A stretch of DNA of 64,000 bases from Cerasicoccus frondis (lineage in GTDB: Bacteria; Verrucomicrobiota; Verrucomicrobiia; Opitutales; Cerasicoccaceae). The translations under genes were made by a program, and so were the position numbers. This document shows, piece by piece, positions 9,048 to 16,938 of the stretch (its first letter is position 1; every line of letters starts with the position of its first letter). The stretch covers positions 176,246-240,245 of the forward strand of contig JAVDPC010000006.1 in the NCBI GenBank assembly GCA_031296915.1, written 5' to 3'. A model generated the notes under the pieces. It was not told where the DNA came from and searched no databases. It saw only the letters and a program-made list of their open reading frames with translations.

Positions 9048-9078
9048 GGACCGGAGAACGTTGCAGCGCTCCCCGGCC
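9048..9078 (+). terminator. Imperfect GC-rich hairpin after the beta-strand repeat gene
   Basis: GGACCGGAG pairs imperfectly with CTCCCCGGCC just after the stop at 9035. No T-run is present. It could mark the 3' end of the preceding transcript. Confidence 0.3.
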
Positions 9079-9102
9079 CCAAGAATACCGCCACTGAATA
9101 GT

Positions 9103-9113
9103 TAAACGGTTAA
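9103..9113. promoter_or_regulatory. Putative LacI-type operator TAAACGGTTAA
   Basis: Perfect match to the palindrome TWAACNGTTWA that recurs in front of the glucan genes further right. It lies 94 bp upstream of the ATG at 9207, suggesting that this PEP-CTERM gene belongs to the same regulon. Confidence 0.5.
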
Positions 9114-9206
9114 GAATAAGTAAAACACCTGATCGTGTTTGTTCAAGTCTCAAATGTATGGGCGACGGAGTCCGATTCTCCGTCGCCCTCAATCAACCAA
9201 GTAAAA

Positions 9207-9983
9207 ATGTATAACAAGCTACATCAACATGTGCTGCTCCTTGCAGGGGTAAGCATCCTTACCACCTCGGCGCATGCAGTCCTCAATCCGATAAGCCTAC
9301 CAGGCGTGAATGAAAGCTACAGTTGGTCATTCACTAAAGCGAACTACAGCTCAGCTGACTATGGTTCGGCTGACGACTGGTCTGCGCTTTCCACCAGCAG
9401 CTCGGGCGACAGCAGCGTATTCATCGAGCCTTCCGCAGTTGGCAGCAATTATATGCCATCATCCGGAGCGCCGCTAAACGGATTGCTCGGCTATGGCGGT
9501 TCACTGATCCTTTCGGACACAAGCCCACTAACTGGATTGGAAACAATTGTTTTCCAGTTAGACTACGCAATGATCGGCGACGGCTTTGCCCCTGGCTCCT
9601 CAGCTTTAAATCCGGTGCTGAAAATTGGCGGCGTCCTCTTCGGCGTTGATGGCCAGGCTGACTATTCCTCAGCGGAAGATGTCAGTGATGCGCCCCACCC
9701 TCACGCCACTTTTGCTGACTTTGGCTATACCGCCAACGCTGGAACTTACGCATGGCAGTGGGATTTGAGCGATCTTGCCGGATACGACATCAGTTCCGGC
9801 TTCACCATTGAATGGAGCAGCCCCGGCGCTTTGGGAGGCATTAGCGATAATGCGCTCTTGAGCGGCGTCCAGTTGGACCAGGGCAATCAGTTTTCCCAGG
9901 TGGTCGTGCCCGAGCCATCCACCTACGCAACGCTGCTGGGCGCAGGCATCCTTGGCTTCGCCATATGGCGGCGTCGTAAGTAA
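9207..9983 (+). CDS. PEP-CTERM sorting-domain protein
   Basis: An exported 258-residue protein from the ATG at 9207; a GTG at 9135 is in frame but adds 24 residues ahead of an otherwise good signal peptide (MYNKLHQHVLLLAGVSILTTSAHA). The C-terminus VVPEPSTYATLLGAGILGFAIWRRRK is a textbook PEP-CTERM signal for exosortase. The central domain contains TYAWQWDLSDLAGYD (about 180-194), related to the WQWDL motif region of the 3870 and 7251 products. No enzyme motif was recognised. An operator-like palindrome lies upstream and a strong terminator follows. Its role is likely structural or glycan-associated at the cell surface. Confidence 0.85.
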   Translation: MYNKLHQHVLLLAGVSILTTSAHAVLNPISLPGVNESYSWSFTKANYSSADYGSADDWSALSTSSSGDSSVFIEPSAVGSNYMPSSGAPLNGLLGYGGSLILSDTSPLTGLETIVFQLDYAMIGDGFAPGSSALNPVLKIGGVLFGVDGQADYSSAEDVSDAPHPHATFADFGYTANAGTYAWQWDLSDLAGYDISSGFTIEWSSPGALGGISDNALLSGVQLDQGNQFSQVVVPEPSTYATLLGAGILGFAIWRRRK

Positions 9984-10008
9984 ACTGTAATTAACATCAA
10001 TATTTTCA

Positions 10009-10042
10009 CCCTCTTGTCCCCAAATTTGGGCAAGGGGGTTTT
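10009..10042 (+). terminator. Rho-independent terminator of the 9207 gene
   Basis: CCCTCTTG-TC-CCCAAA pairs with TTTGGG-CAAGGGGG (one G-U pair and an internal TC bulge) and is followed by TTTT. It closes the plus-strand secreted-protein block just before the AraC gene. Confidence 0.8.
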
Positions 10043-10052
10043 CCCATTAACC

Positions 10053-10958
10053 ATGCCGCAATTGACTAAAAACATGAATACTACCGAAGCTGCGGGACAA
10101 GATCGCGCCACCCGCTGGAGCACATTAAATGGTGGACAGTATCCAGAGAGACAACAAGTCATCGAAGGCTGGTTATATGCCCAAGAAGCAACACTGCCCA
10201 AAGAATTAACACAGCAGCATGCATCCTTGTATTTCATCACCGTTCTGAAAGGTGAGGTTATTTGGGTTCAGCGTAACGTAGAGACCAAGATTCAAGCGAA
10301 CCACATTTTAGGAGCGCGTGATGTCTCAAACATTAAAATCAAGCGCGGAGGAGACCGAGGCGCCCACATCATCGTTTGGCGCATACAACAAGGGGCGCTC
10401 GCGGAAGGCATGCAAGCATTGAACTTACCCTCGACTGACGATGCGCTAAGCTGGCCTTTTCCACCCCGTCCATTAACACCTCAAATGATGTCACTCTTTC
10501 TTGAGTTGCGCGCCACTCGGCTCAATGGCCCAGCACGCATTTGGTGGTACTATGCCAAGCTACTGGAGCTAACCGCCCTACTCTACCCTGAGGCATCCCC
10601 GCACCACTCTGGGCAAACAAACTCACTGATGAGAGCGGAAGTGCGGAAGGCAATGGCCTACCTGCAGGAAGCTTATCCCTGGCATGTGTCACTGGACGAT
10701 GTTGCTCGCGATGTAGGCATGAGTTCATCCCACCTCAGCCGGATTTTCCATAAAGAAGTCGGCATGTCCCTCAGTCATTATTTACGTTCTCTGCGAATGG
10801 AGAAAGCTGCCCAACTTCTGCGCACCGGAGAAAGCAATGTCACCGATGCGGCAATGGCAGTCGGCTACACCAGCATCAGTCAATTTAGCGGAGCGTTTCG
10901 CTCCTACTTTGGCGTTTCACCTCGAAACTTTATGCCCGGAAACAATGCAGCAACTTGA
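10053..10958 (+). CDS. AraC family transcriptional regulator
   Basis: A DNA-binding regulator of about 301 residues. The C-terminal 100 residues carry the two AraC helix-turn-helix motifs: VSLDDVARDVGMSSSHLSRI followed by VTDAAMAVGYTSISQFSGAF and the family end FGVSPRNF. The N-terminal 190 residues look like a cupin-type sensor (ALYFITVLKGEVIWVQRN region), but the ligand cannot be deduced. The ATG at 10053 is chosen; a TTG at 10014 lies inside the preceding terminator and an ATG at 10074 is also possible. It faces a two-component system encoded convergently and follows the PEP-CTERM block, which may be its target, though nothing in the sequence proves that. Confidence 0.88.
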   Translation: MPQLTKNMNTTEAAGQDRATRWSTLNGGQYPERQQVIEGWLYAQEATLPKELTQQHASLYFITVLKGEVIWVQRNVETKIQANHILGARDVSNIKIKRGGDRGAHIIVWRIQQGALAEGMQALNLPSTDDALSWPFPPRPLTPQMMSLFLELRATRLNGPARIWWYYAKLLELTALLYPEASPHHSGQTNSLMRAEVRKAMAYLQEAYPWHVSLDDVARDVGMSSSHLSRIFHKEVGMSLSHYLRSLRMEKAAQLLRTGESNVTDAAMAVGYTSISQFSGAFRSYFGVSPRNFMPGNNAAT

Positions 10959-11044
10959 CCTCCGATGACAAGGCTCGACGGCTTGCAGGCAAAAAGCCAA
11001 CAACGCGAATTCAGTCAAAACAAAAAACCAATCCTAATCAATTA

Positions 11045-12163
11045 TTACTTAAAAGTAATTTGAAATCGGGCACTTTCATTTGGCTCACTAACCAATTGAA
11101 TATCCCCACCCTGCGCCAACATAAGGTCTTTGACGATGGACAAGCCAAGTCCGAATGACGACTCTCCTCCCGTTGGATGGGCGGACAGGCGTTGATATCG
11201 ACCGAATAGCTTATCATAGTCCTCCTCCCGGAAGCCTGGCCCTTCGTCACTTACAAGGAGTGTCGGCTGTCCATCTGCGCCAAGTGTCGCGGCAACTTTA
11301 ACCGTTTTGCCTTGAGGCGAGTATTTCACGGCATTGCTCACCAGGTTATCCAAAACCTCAGCCATTAGGAATGGATCTGCCTTGGCCATTGGGCAATCAC
11401 CGGAGTCAAACTCCAGGGTGATATGCTTCCGCATTGCCTGACCAGCATTCCTAAGCCTTACATCCTCAAAAATATTGGGCAGTGGAAACTCTTCTATCTG
11501 CGGTTCAATCTCACCACTGTGAGAGAACTTCGCGTTGAGCAATTCGTTAAGGGTATAGAGCGTCCGATCTGCGCCGCCGATAATTGCCAACATTAACTCA
11601 TTGTAGACGTCAGCATCTTTCTCTTCCGGCGAGCGTGGATACTCGCTCATGACGATTTCAACCAAGCTGCGTATTGAAGATATTGGACCACGAACATCAT
11701 GCGCAATAATCCCAATCAAGTCGCTTTTCTGTCTGATATGCGTCTCCAATTCTTTTCGCTGAGCCTGGAGTTTCAGGTGCGTGTTGATTCGGGCAATCAG
11801 CTCAGCGGATTTGAAAGGCTTGGTAACGTAATCGACCGCGCCGGCAAGGAAACCAGCTTGAATATCCTCAGCTTCAACGCGAGCGGTGAGAAAGATAATT
11901 GGCGTGTCCAAGAACTCATTCTGAGTCTTGATCTGACGACAGCAGGCAAGGCCATCCATACCCGGCATAGACACATCCAGAAGAATAAGGTCTGGTCGGT
12001 TCTCCTTGAGCCATTCCAAGGCCTGCTCACCATTCAGGGCAAAGGCAAGAGACACATTCTCCTTCGCTAAGGAATTCCCCAGGAGTCTAAGATTTTCCGG
12101 CTGATCATCGACCGCGAGGATCAATGGCTTTGCCGTCGGTTTTTCTGGTTCGATGAGCTTCAT
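11045..12163 (-). CDS. Response regulator-histidine kinase hybrid (REC-HisKA-HATPase)
   Basis: A 372-residue soluble signalling protein. The REC domain occupies residues 14-130: acidic pair D19/D20, phosphoacceptor D63 in LILLDVSMPGMDG, and K115 in VTKPFK. The HisKA helix has H155 in IIAHDVRGPISSI. The ATPase shows an N-box (LDNLVSNAVKYSP), G1 (DEGPGF) and G2 (FGLGLSIVKDL). It has no membrane segment, so it must receive phosphate or a signal from a partner. Its start lies one base after the stop of the large sensor kinase gene, indicating translational coupling and a shared phosphorelay. The final output (DNA binding or otherwise) is not encoded in either protein. Confidence 0.9.
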   Translation of the reverse strand: MKLIEPEKPTAKPLILAVDDQPENLRLLGNSLAKENVSLAFALNGEQALEWLKENRPDLILLDVSMPGMDGLACCRQIKTQNEFLDTPIIFLTARVEAEDIQAGFLAGAVDYVTKPFKSAELIARINTHLKLQAQRKELETHIRQKSDLIGIIAHDVRGPISSIRSLVEIVMSEYPRSPEEKDADVYNELMLAIIGGADRTLYTLNELLNAKFSHSGEIEPQIEEFPLPNIFEDVRLRNAGQAMRKHITLEFDSGDCPMAKADPFLMAEVLDNLVSNAVKYSPQGKTVKVAATLGADGQPTLLVSDEGPGFREEDYDKLFGRYQRLSAHPTGGESSFGLGLSIVKDLMLAQGGDIQLVSEPNESARFQITFK

Positions 12164-12164
12164 G

Positions 12165-15100
12165 TCATGCGATTTTTATGGATATTAAATAATTATTCAG
12201 ACCAGCCAAGGCCTGCTTGACGCCAGCAACATCAAAGGTTTCGGCTGCTAGCTTCAGTTTCATGCCCAGATCATGCAAATAGGTTGCTGAATGTTCTTGG
12301 GCGATTGTTTCAATTCGTTCCGCGAGTTGCTTGAGCTCGTCTATTTTAAATCCGTTCTGATGACGCTTTAACTCCACAAGGAGCTCATTCAATTCATCAT
12401 CTGAGATAGATGGATGCTCATCCTCGCTTGATGAACCTAAAGGCTTAAATGGCGCAGGCGTTCTTGCTTCGACACTCCCATGCAACCACCGATGACATGT
12501 CTTGAGCAATATGTGCGGTGGGATAGGCTTAAAAAGGCATTCATCAAAACCGAACTCCAACAAAATATCAGTGGTCCGTTGCATGCTGGCAGTTACCGCC
12601 ACGATAGGCGTCTGGGAGAAATCAGCCATTTGCCTCAACCGCTGACAGACCTCACGGCCATCCATATCGGGCATCGAAATATCCAAGAGAATCATATCCG
12701 GGCGATGCTCAACTGCCAACTCCAGCCCCATGCGCCCCCCAGTGGCCTCGATAATCTGGACGTTAGGCACATCCTCGAAGACCGCTCGCATGAGCTCCAT
12801 GTTCGCGGGAATATCTTCAATAATGAGTATCTTGGCCCGGGGGAAGACAAGGCGATGATGTTTATCGTCGTCCATTTCGGTGGGATCAACCGAGGGCGTC
12901 ACTAACGGGATTCCAGGCAGCGTAAAAAAGAACGTCGTGCCTTCTAGCACCTTGCTTTTAAAATCAATCTCCCCGCCCATTAATTTAACGAGCTTCGAGC
13001 TAATCGCGAGCCCCAGACCGGTTCCGCCATGAGCGGAGTCACCAACCTGCTCAAACTTATTAAAAGCTCGCTCCCTGAATGACTCCGGAATGCCGCAGCC
13101 AGTGTCTGTCACTGAAAACTTCACGTCATATGCGCCAGCATTCTCCACGTAGGATAATTCCAGAGACACCGAGCCCTTATCGGTAAACTTGACTGCATTG
13201 GAAAGGAGATTGAGCAGCACTTGCTGCAAGCGGAAATCATCCATCACCAAATACTCGGGGAGCCCCTCCTGGATGGTAAACGCGAGCTTAATTCCCTTGA
13301 CGTCCGCCTGTAGTTGAAACACATCCTGCAATTCTCTGAAGTGTCGGCGGAGGCTAATCGGCTTAGGGGCTAACTCGATCTTCCCGGCCTCGATCTTCGC
13401 CAAATCAAGCAAGTCGTTGATCAGCCCGAGCAGTGTTTTCCCGCTGGATTGAATGGAGCGAATAAATTGCGACTGTCGAGGATCGCTGATTTCATTGGAG
13501 AGTAATTCAGCAAATCCTAGTATTGAGTTCATCGGGGTGCGGATTTCATGGCTCATATTGGCCAGGAAATTGGTTTTAGCGTGATTAGCCGCCTCGGCTT
13601 TTTCACGCATCGCCTCTAGCTCCTCTTCGCGGAGGACATCCTTCGTGATATCCGCAGTGAACATCATAATGCCGCCAATAGTGTCATTGATATCGCTCCA
13701 AGGCCGAATTTCCCAGCGTAAGTATTGATCGTGTTCCCAGCCATCGGGTCGCCACTGGTCTTTTTCCTTGAAAGCAATTTCACCAGCCATGCCACGGCGA
13801 TGTATGGCTTTCCATTCCTCACTGATTTTGGGAAACACATCATAGTGACAGCGCCCGATCAATTTCTCATTCTCCAGATTATAATCCCGTTTCCATTGGT
13901 CACTCACCGCCAGGTAACGCATTCTCCGGTCGAACATGGCGACGGCTGCAGGCGCGTTGGTGACATAGGCCTCCAATCGGTTTTTCTGCTTGGTCAGCGC
14001 CAACTGCACAATCTCCAGTTCCTTATACCGCTGCCGGTTCAGGTAGATTAAATGCACCAAGGAAGCCAGGATTGCAGCGATCGCCAGGCCACCAATCAAA
14101 AACAACACTTCGATGCGACGGTCCACATGCACAGTCCGGGGATCAATCGTCACCACCATACGCACATCTGCGCTCAAGTTGGTGAAAGCGACTCCATCCA
14201 CATGTGGCGTTGCTTTGGATAAATTGTAAGCTTCTTCACGGACCGAGTACTCGATGGGCACACCAAGGTTTTCCAGCACGGATTGAGTGGCGTCGGCCAC
14301 AAAGCGATCATGGTCGACGACCGCTACCAGTAAGACTTCGGCGGGACCTTCCTCCATTGCTTCCGTCTCAAAAACCCAATAGCAGAATTTGTCTTTAGTC
14401 ACGTCTTCAGGGAGGATACTCACGCTGATCGTCCCCCCCTCCTGAAATCCAGGAGCCGTGTCGTGTAACCAGTCATGGAATGTGCTGGTTAGATCTTCAG
14501 GATAAAACCAATCAAATCCCAGTGCAGGATAGATAATATGCAGATAATCCAATGACCTGAAATCACTGGTGTAGTGCTTGGCGTCGTTGAACCATTGGTT
14601 CTGTTGCATTTCTTCCAGTGATGCAACCCGGCCCGCCATTCGAGATAAGGCCAATTTCAATTGCTCATCATGGGCTTCCAGCAAACTCGCTAAAAAGGTC
14701 GCTCTTAGGTTAGCCAAATTAATTCGGCTTTGCTCGGCCTGAGAATGAAAACCGAGAAACACTGAGCCCACGGCAAACGCCGTTCCAAAAAACACCGGAG
14801 CCCACATCCAACGAAACGCCTCTTGATAGAGAGCTCGGCCGCAACGAAAACGCTGCATAATCAGGCCGATAGACAGCAGAAAAAAGCCTATCGCGGTATG
14901 GACCGCCATTTCCGAAAAACGAGCGCCCAACCAAACGATTCTGGGGAGATCAACTGCGTAGCAAAAGAACGCTGACCCGGAAATCCCCCCTAGAAGACAG
15001 GCCAGCGATACAATAACCACTTCAATCTTTGGACTCCTGGTGGGCAAAATGGATATGACCAAAGCAACGCCTCCGATTAGGAAACAAAGGCTGGTCAGCA

Positions 15101-15509
15101 GCGACATCCTTCCAGGGGCTGGCGAATTGTCAGTCAGGAATGGTTCGCCGAATAATTTATCGATGCCAGCATCTACGCCCAGGGCATGCTGTATGACATT
15201 GATTAATCCCCATATGAAAAGGGCGTAAGCGAACCACCGATCCATCCGCCAGCGATTCCACCTCGGAGGAGCAGATAAAAAGAACAAACATCCGGCAAAG
15301 AAAAGGAAGCCTATGGCCGTTGTTACCTGCATAGGCGCAAGGTTCGGCGATACTTGAACGATCGATCTGCTTTCGACGAGCCAACCAACAATCACCACCA
15401 CAGACATGCACGCCAATATGAATGCAATACCCGTGGACACCGGGCATGGCTTTTTTTCACTATCCACCGCAAGTTTTGTAGGCATTGCTAAAGTATTGTT
15501 AATGAACAA
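12165..15509 (-). CDS. Membrane hybrid sensor histidine kinase (7TM-like, CHASE, PAS, HisKA, HATPase, REC)
   Basis: An 1114-residue inner-membrane sensor. About seven hydrophobic segments fill residues 25-250. A periplasmic CHASE-type domain follows (about 270-470, with SLDYLHIIYPALGFDWFYP), then a membrane helix near 475-495. A PAS domain (about 515-635) precedes HisKA with H654 in FLANMSHEIRTPMNSILGFA, an HATPase (VLLNLLSNAVKFT, TGCGIP, GTGLGLAIS) and a REC domain with D943 in MILLDISMPDMDG. The C-terminal helical 80 residues lack an Hpt histidine. The track start is TTG at 15509; an ATG eight codons later (15485) is equally plausible. It is coupled to the downstream REC-kinase. CHASE domains sense small extracellular molecules; here the ligand is unknown, although the location between surface-protein and glucan genes is suggestive. 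Confidence 0.9.
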   Translation of the reverse strand: MFINNTLAMPTKLAVDSEKKPCPVSTGIAFILACMSVVVIVGWLVESRSIVQVSPNLAPMQVTTAIGFLFFAGCLFFLSAPPRWNRWRMDRWFAYALFIWGLINVIQHALGVDAGIDKLFGEPFLTDNSPAPGRMSLLTSLCFLIGGVALVISILPTRSPKIEVVIVSLACLLGGISGSAFFCYAVDLPRIVWLGARFSEMAVHTAIGFFLLSIGLIMQRFRCGRALYQEAFRWMWAPVFFGTAFAVGSVFLGFHSQAEQSRINLANLRATFLASLLEAHDEQLKLALSRMAGRVASLEEMQQNQWFNDAKHYTSDFRSLDYLHIIYPALGFDWFYPEDLTSTFHDWLHDTAPGFQEGGTISVSILPEDVTKDKFCYWVFETEAMEEGPAEVLLVAVVDHDRFVADATQSVLENLGVPIEYSVREEAYNLSKATPHVDGVAFTNLSADVRMVVTIDPRTVHVDRRIEVLFLIGGLAIAAILASLVHLIYLNRQRYKELEIVQLALTKQKNRLEAYVTNAPAAVAMFDRRMRYLAVSDQWKRDYNLENEKLIGRCHYDVFPKISEEWKAIHRRGMAGEIAFKEKDQWRPDGWEHDQYLRWEIRPWSDINDTIGGIMMFTADITKDVLREEELEAMREKAEAANHAKTNFLANMSHEIRTPMNSILGFAELLSNEISDPRQSQFIRSIQSSGKTLLGLINDLLDLAKIEAGKIELAPKPISLRRHFRELQDVFQLQADVKGIKLAFTIQEGLPEYLVMDDFRLQQVLLNLLSNAVKFTDKGSVSLELSYVENAGAYDVKFSVTDTGCGIPESFRERAFNKFEQVGDSAHGGTGLGLAISSKLVKLMGGEIDFKSKVLEGTTFFFTLPGIPLVTPSVDPTEMDDDKHHRLVFPRAKILIIEDIPANMELMRAVFEDVPNVQIIEATGGRMGLELAVEHRPDMILLDISMPDMDGREVCQRLRQMADFSQTPIVAVTASMQRTTDILLEFGFDECLFKPIPPHILLKTCHRWLHGSVEARTPAPFKPLGSSSEDEHPSISDDELNELLVELKRHQNGFKIDELKQLAERIETIAQEHSATYLHDLGMKLKLAAETFDVAGVKQALAGLNNYLISIKIA

Positions 15510-15591
15510 CCTCTAACATGCGAATTATTTTACCTGAAATACGGTGATAATCGTGTCGGAATAAGCAATTAAGCCTACATGCAATACCTTC

Positions 15592-15612
15592 GTTTACGTA
15601 ATTGAAGTAAAC
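15592..15612. repeat. Small inverted repeat upstream of the sensor kinase
   Basis: GTTTAC and GTAAAC flank a nine-base spacer about 80-105 bp upstream of the kinase start. It may be a regulator site; support is weak. Confidence 0.25.
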
Positions 15613-15727
15613 ATGCATCTGGATAGTCAGCAATACTCAACCGACCCAACAGGGCCGAATGACTCATCAAAGATACCACGAACCCATTACCCCTTACCGC
15701 ATCCAACTAACGTACACCCTCCAAGGA

Positions 15728-15755
15728 GGCAGGGAATGATCAAGTCCTCCCTGCC
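15728..15755. terminator. Hairpin after the MalK-type gene
   Basis: GGCAGGGA and TCCCTGCC pair across a 12-base loop, starting 13 bp beyond the stop codon at 15768 on the minus strand. There is no clear T-run, so termination strength is uncertain. Confidence 0.4.
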
Positions 15756-15767
15756 CAGAAGCCCCGA

Positions 15768-16913
15768 TCAAACCAGCTCAGATCCGCCAAGCTGTAGTGC
15801 TTGTTCCGTCTCCTGATCGAATAGCGCGATGCGCTCCGAGTCGAAACTCAGGTGGACGGAGCCGCCAACGCTAAATGCATGGTCAGCTTCTACTCGCGCA
15901 ATGAAAGCATGCGCGGCGGGTGTGTTTAAATACAGGTAGGTTTCCGCCCCCATCGGTTCGGATACGTCGATCACGGCCATGATGCTGCCGACACTCGATT
16001 CGCTGGTGACTTGGATGTGTTCAGGTCGAATGCCGAGCACCGTTGCACGGGTGGATTGCTTGGCTGCGGCGTTTCGCAAACTGTCGTGCAGTTTTAATCG
16101 AAAGCCCGGCGCGCCGTTCACCGAATTTTCCACAAAGAACGCGCCGCCGTTTTCGATGACACAGTGACCGTTAAAAAAATTCATGGGCGGGCTGCCAATG
16201 AAGCCAGCGACGAATAAATTCTGCGGATGGTTATACAACGCCAGCGGCTCGTCGACTTGCATGATGTGGCCGTCTTTCATTACGCAGATGCGGTCGCCCA
16301 TCGTCATCGCTTCCACTTGGTCATGGGTCACGTAGATCATCGTAGCGTTGAGCCGCGTATGCAGACGCGAAATCTCCGTGCGCATCTGCACGCGCATCTT
16401 CGCGTCGAGATTCGACAGCGGCTCATCGAATAAAAAAACGTCCGGTTGCCGGACGATGGCGCGGCCGACCGCCACCCGTTGCCGTTGGCCTCCGGACAAC
16501 GCCTTCGGCTTGCGCTCCAACATCGTGGACAGGCCAAGAATGTCCGCCGCCTCGTCCACACGTTGGCGTATTTGCTCGCGCGGCGTTTTCAATAACTTGA
16601 GCCCGAATGCCATGTTGTCGAACACGCTCATGTGCGGATAGAGCGCGTAGTTTTGAAAGACCATCGCGATGCCGCGACTCTTCGGCTCCACGTCGTTGAC
16701 GACGCGTTCGCCAATGCGGAGATGACCGCCGGTGATATCTTCCAAACCGGCGATCATCCGCAGCGTGGTTGACTTACCACAGCCGGATGGACCAACGAAC
16801 ACCATGAACTCCTTATCGCGGATTTCCAGGTCGATTCCTTTGACGGCGTGAAAGGAATCCCGCTTGCCGGAGTTGTAGCGTTTCTCAAGGTTGTTCAGGG
16901 TAACCGTTGCCAT
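15768..16913 (-). CDS. MalK/UgpC/MsmK-type sugar ABC transporter ATP-binding protein
   Basis: The 381-residue ATPase of a CUT1-type sugar importer. Walker [10 protein letters not shown] is at 41-49, Q-loop [10 protein letters not shown] at 86-95, signature [14 protein letters not shown] at 139-152, Walker B VFLFDE at 159-164 and the H-loop [15 protein letters not shown] near 193-207. A C-terminal TOBE/regulatory region (about 240-381, [11 protein letters not shown]) is present. It lies 25 bp downstream of the alpha-amylase gene on the same strand, so the two likely form an operon. No permease is adjacent; the matching binding protein and permeases are probably those at 35809-38914, and such ATPases often serve several importers. 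The substrate is inferred to be malto-oligosaccharides. Confidence 0.93.
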   Translation of the reverse strand: MATVTLNNLEKRYNSGKRDSFHAVKGIDLEIRDKEFMVFVGPSGCGKSTTLRMIAGLEDITGGHLRIGERVVNDVEPKSRGIAMVFQNYALYPHMSVFDNMAFGLKLLKTPREQIRQRVDEAADILGLSTMLERKPKALSGGQRQRVAVGRAIVRQPDVFLFDEPLSNLDAKMRVQMRTEISRLHTRLNATMIYVTHDQVEAMTMGDRICVMKDGHIMQVDEPLALYNHPQNLFVAGFIGSPPMNFFNGHCVIENGGAFFVENSVNGAPGFRLKLHDSLRNAAAKQSTRATVLGIRPEHIQVTSESSVGSIMAVIDVSEPMGAETYLYLNTPAAHAFIARVEADHAFSVGGSVHLSFDSERIALFDQETEQALQLGGSELV

Positions 16914-16938
16914 GCGACTCGTGGTGGATCGGTTTCAA

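Noticed and set aside
10955-11158. 67-codon plus-strand open frame after the AraC gene
   Set aside because: It mostly overlaps the 3' end of the REC-kinase gene on the opposite strand and has no protein features.
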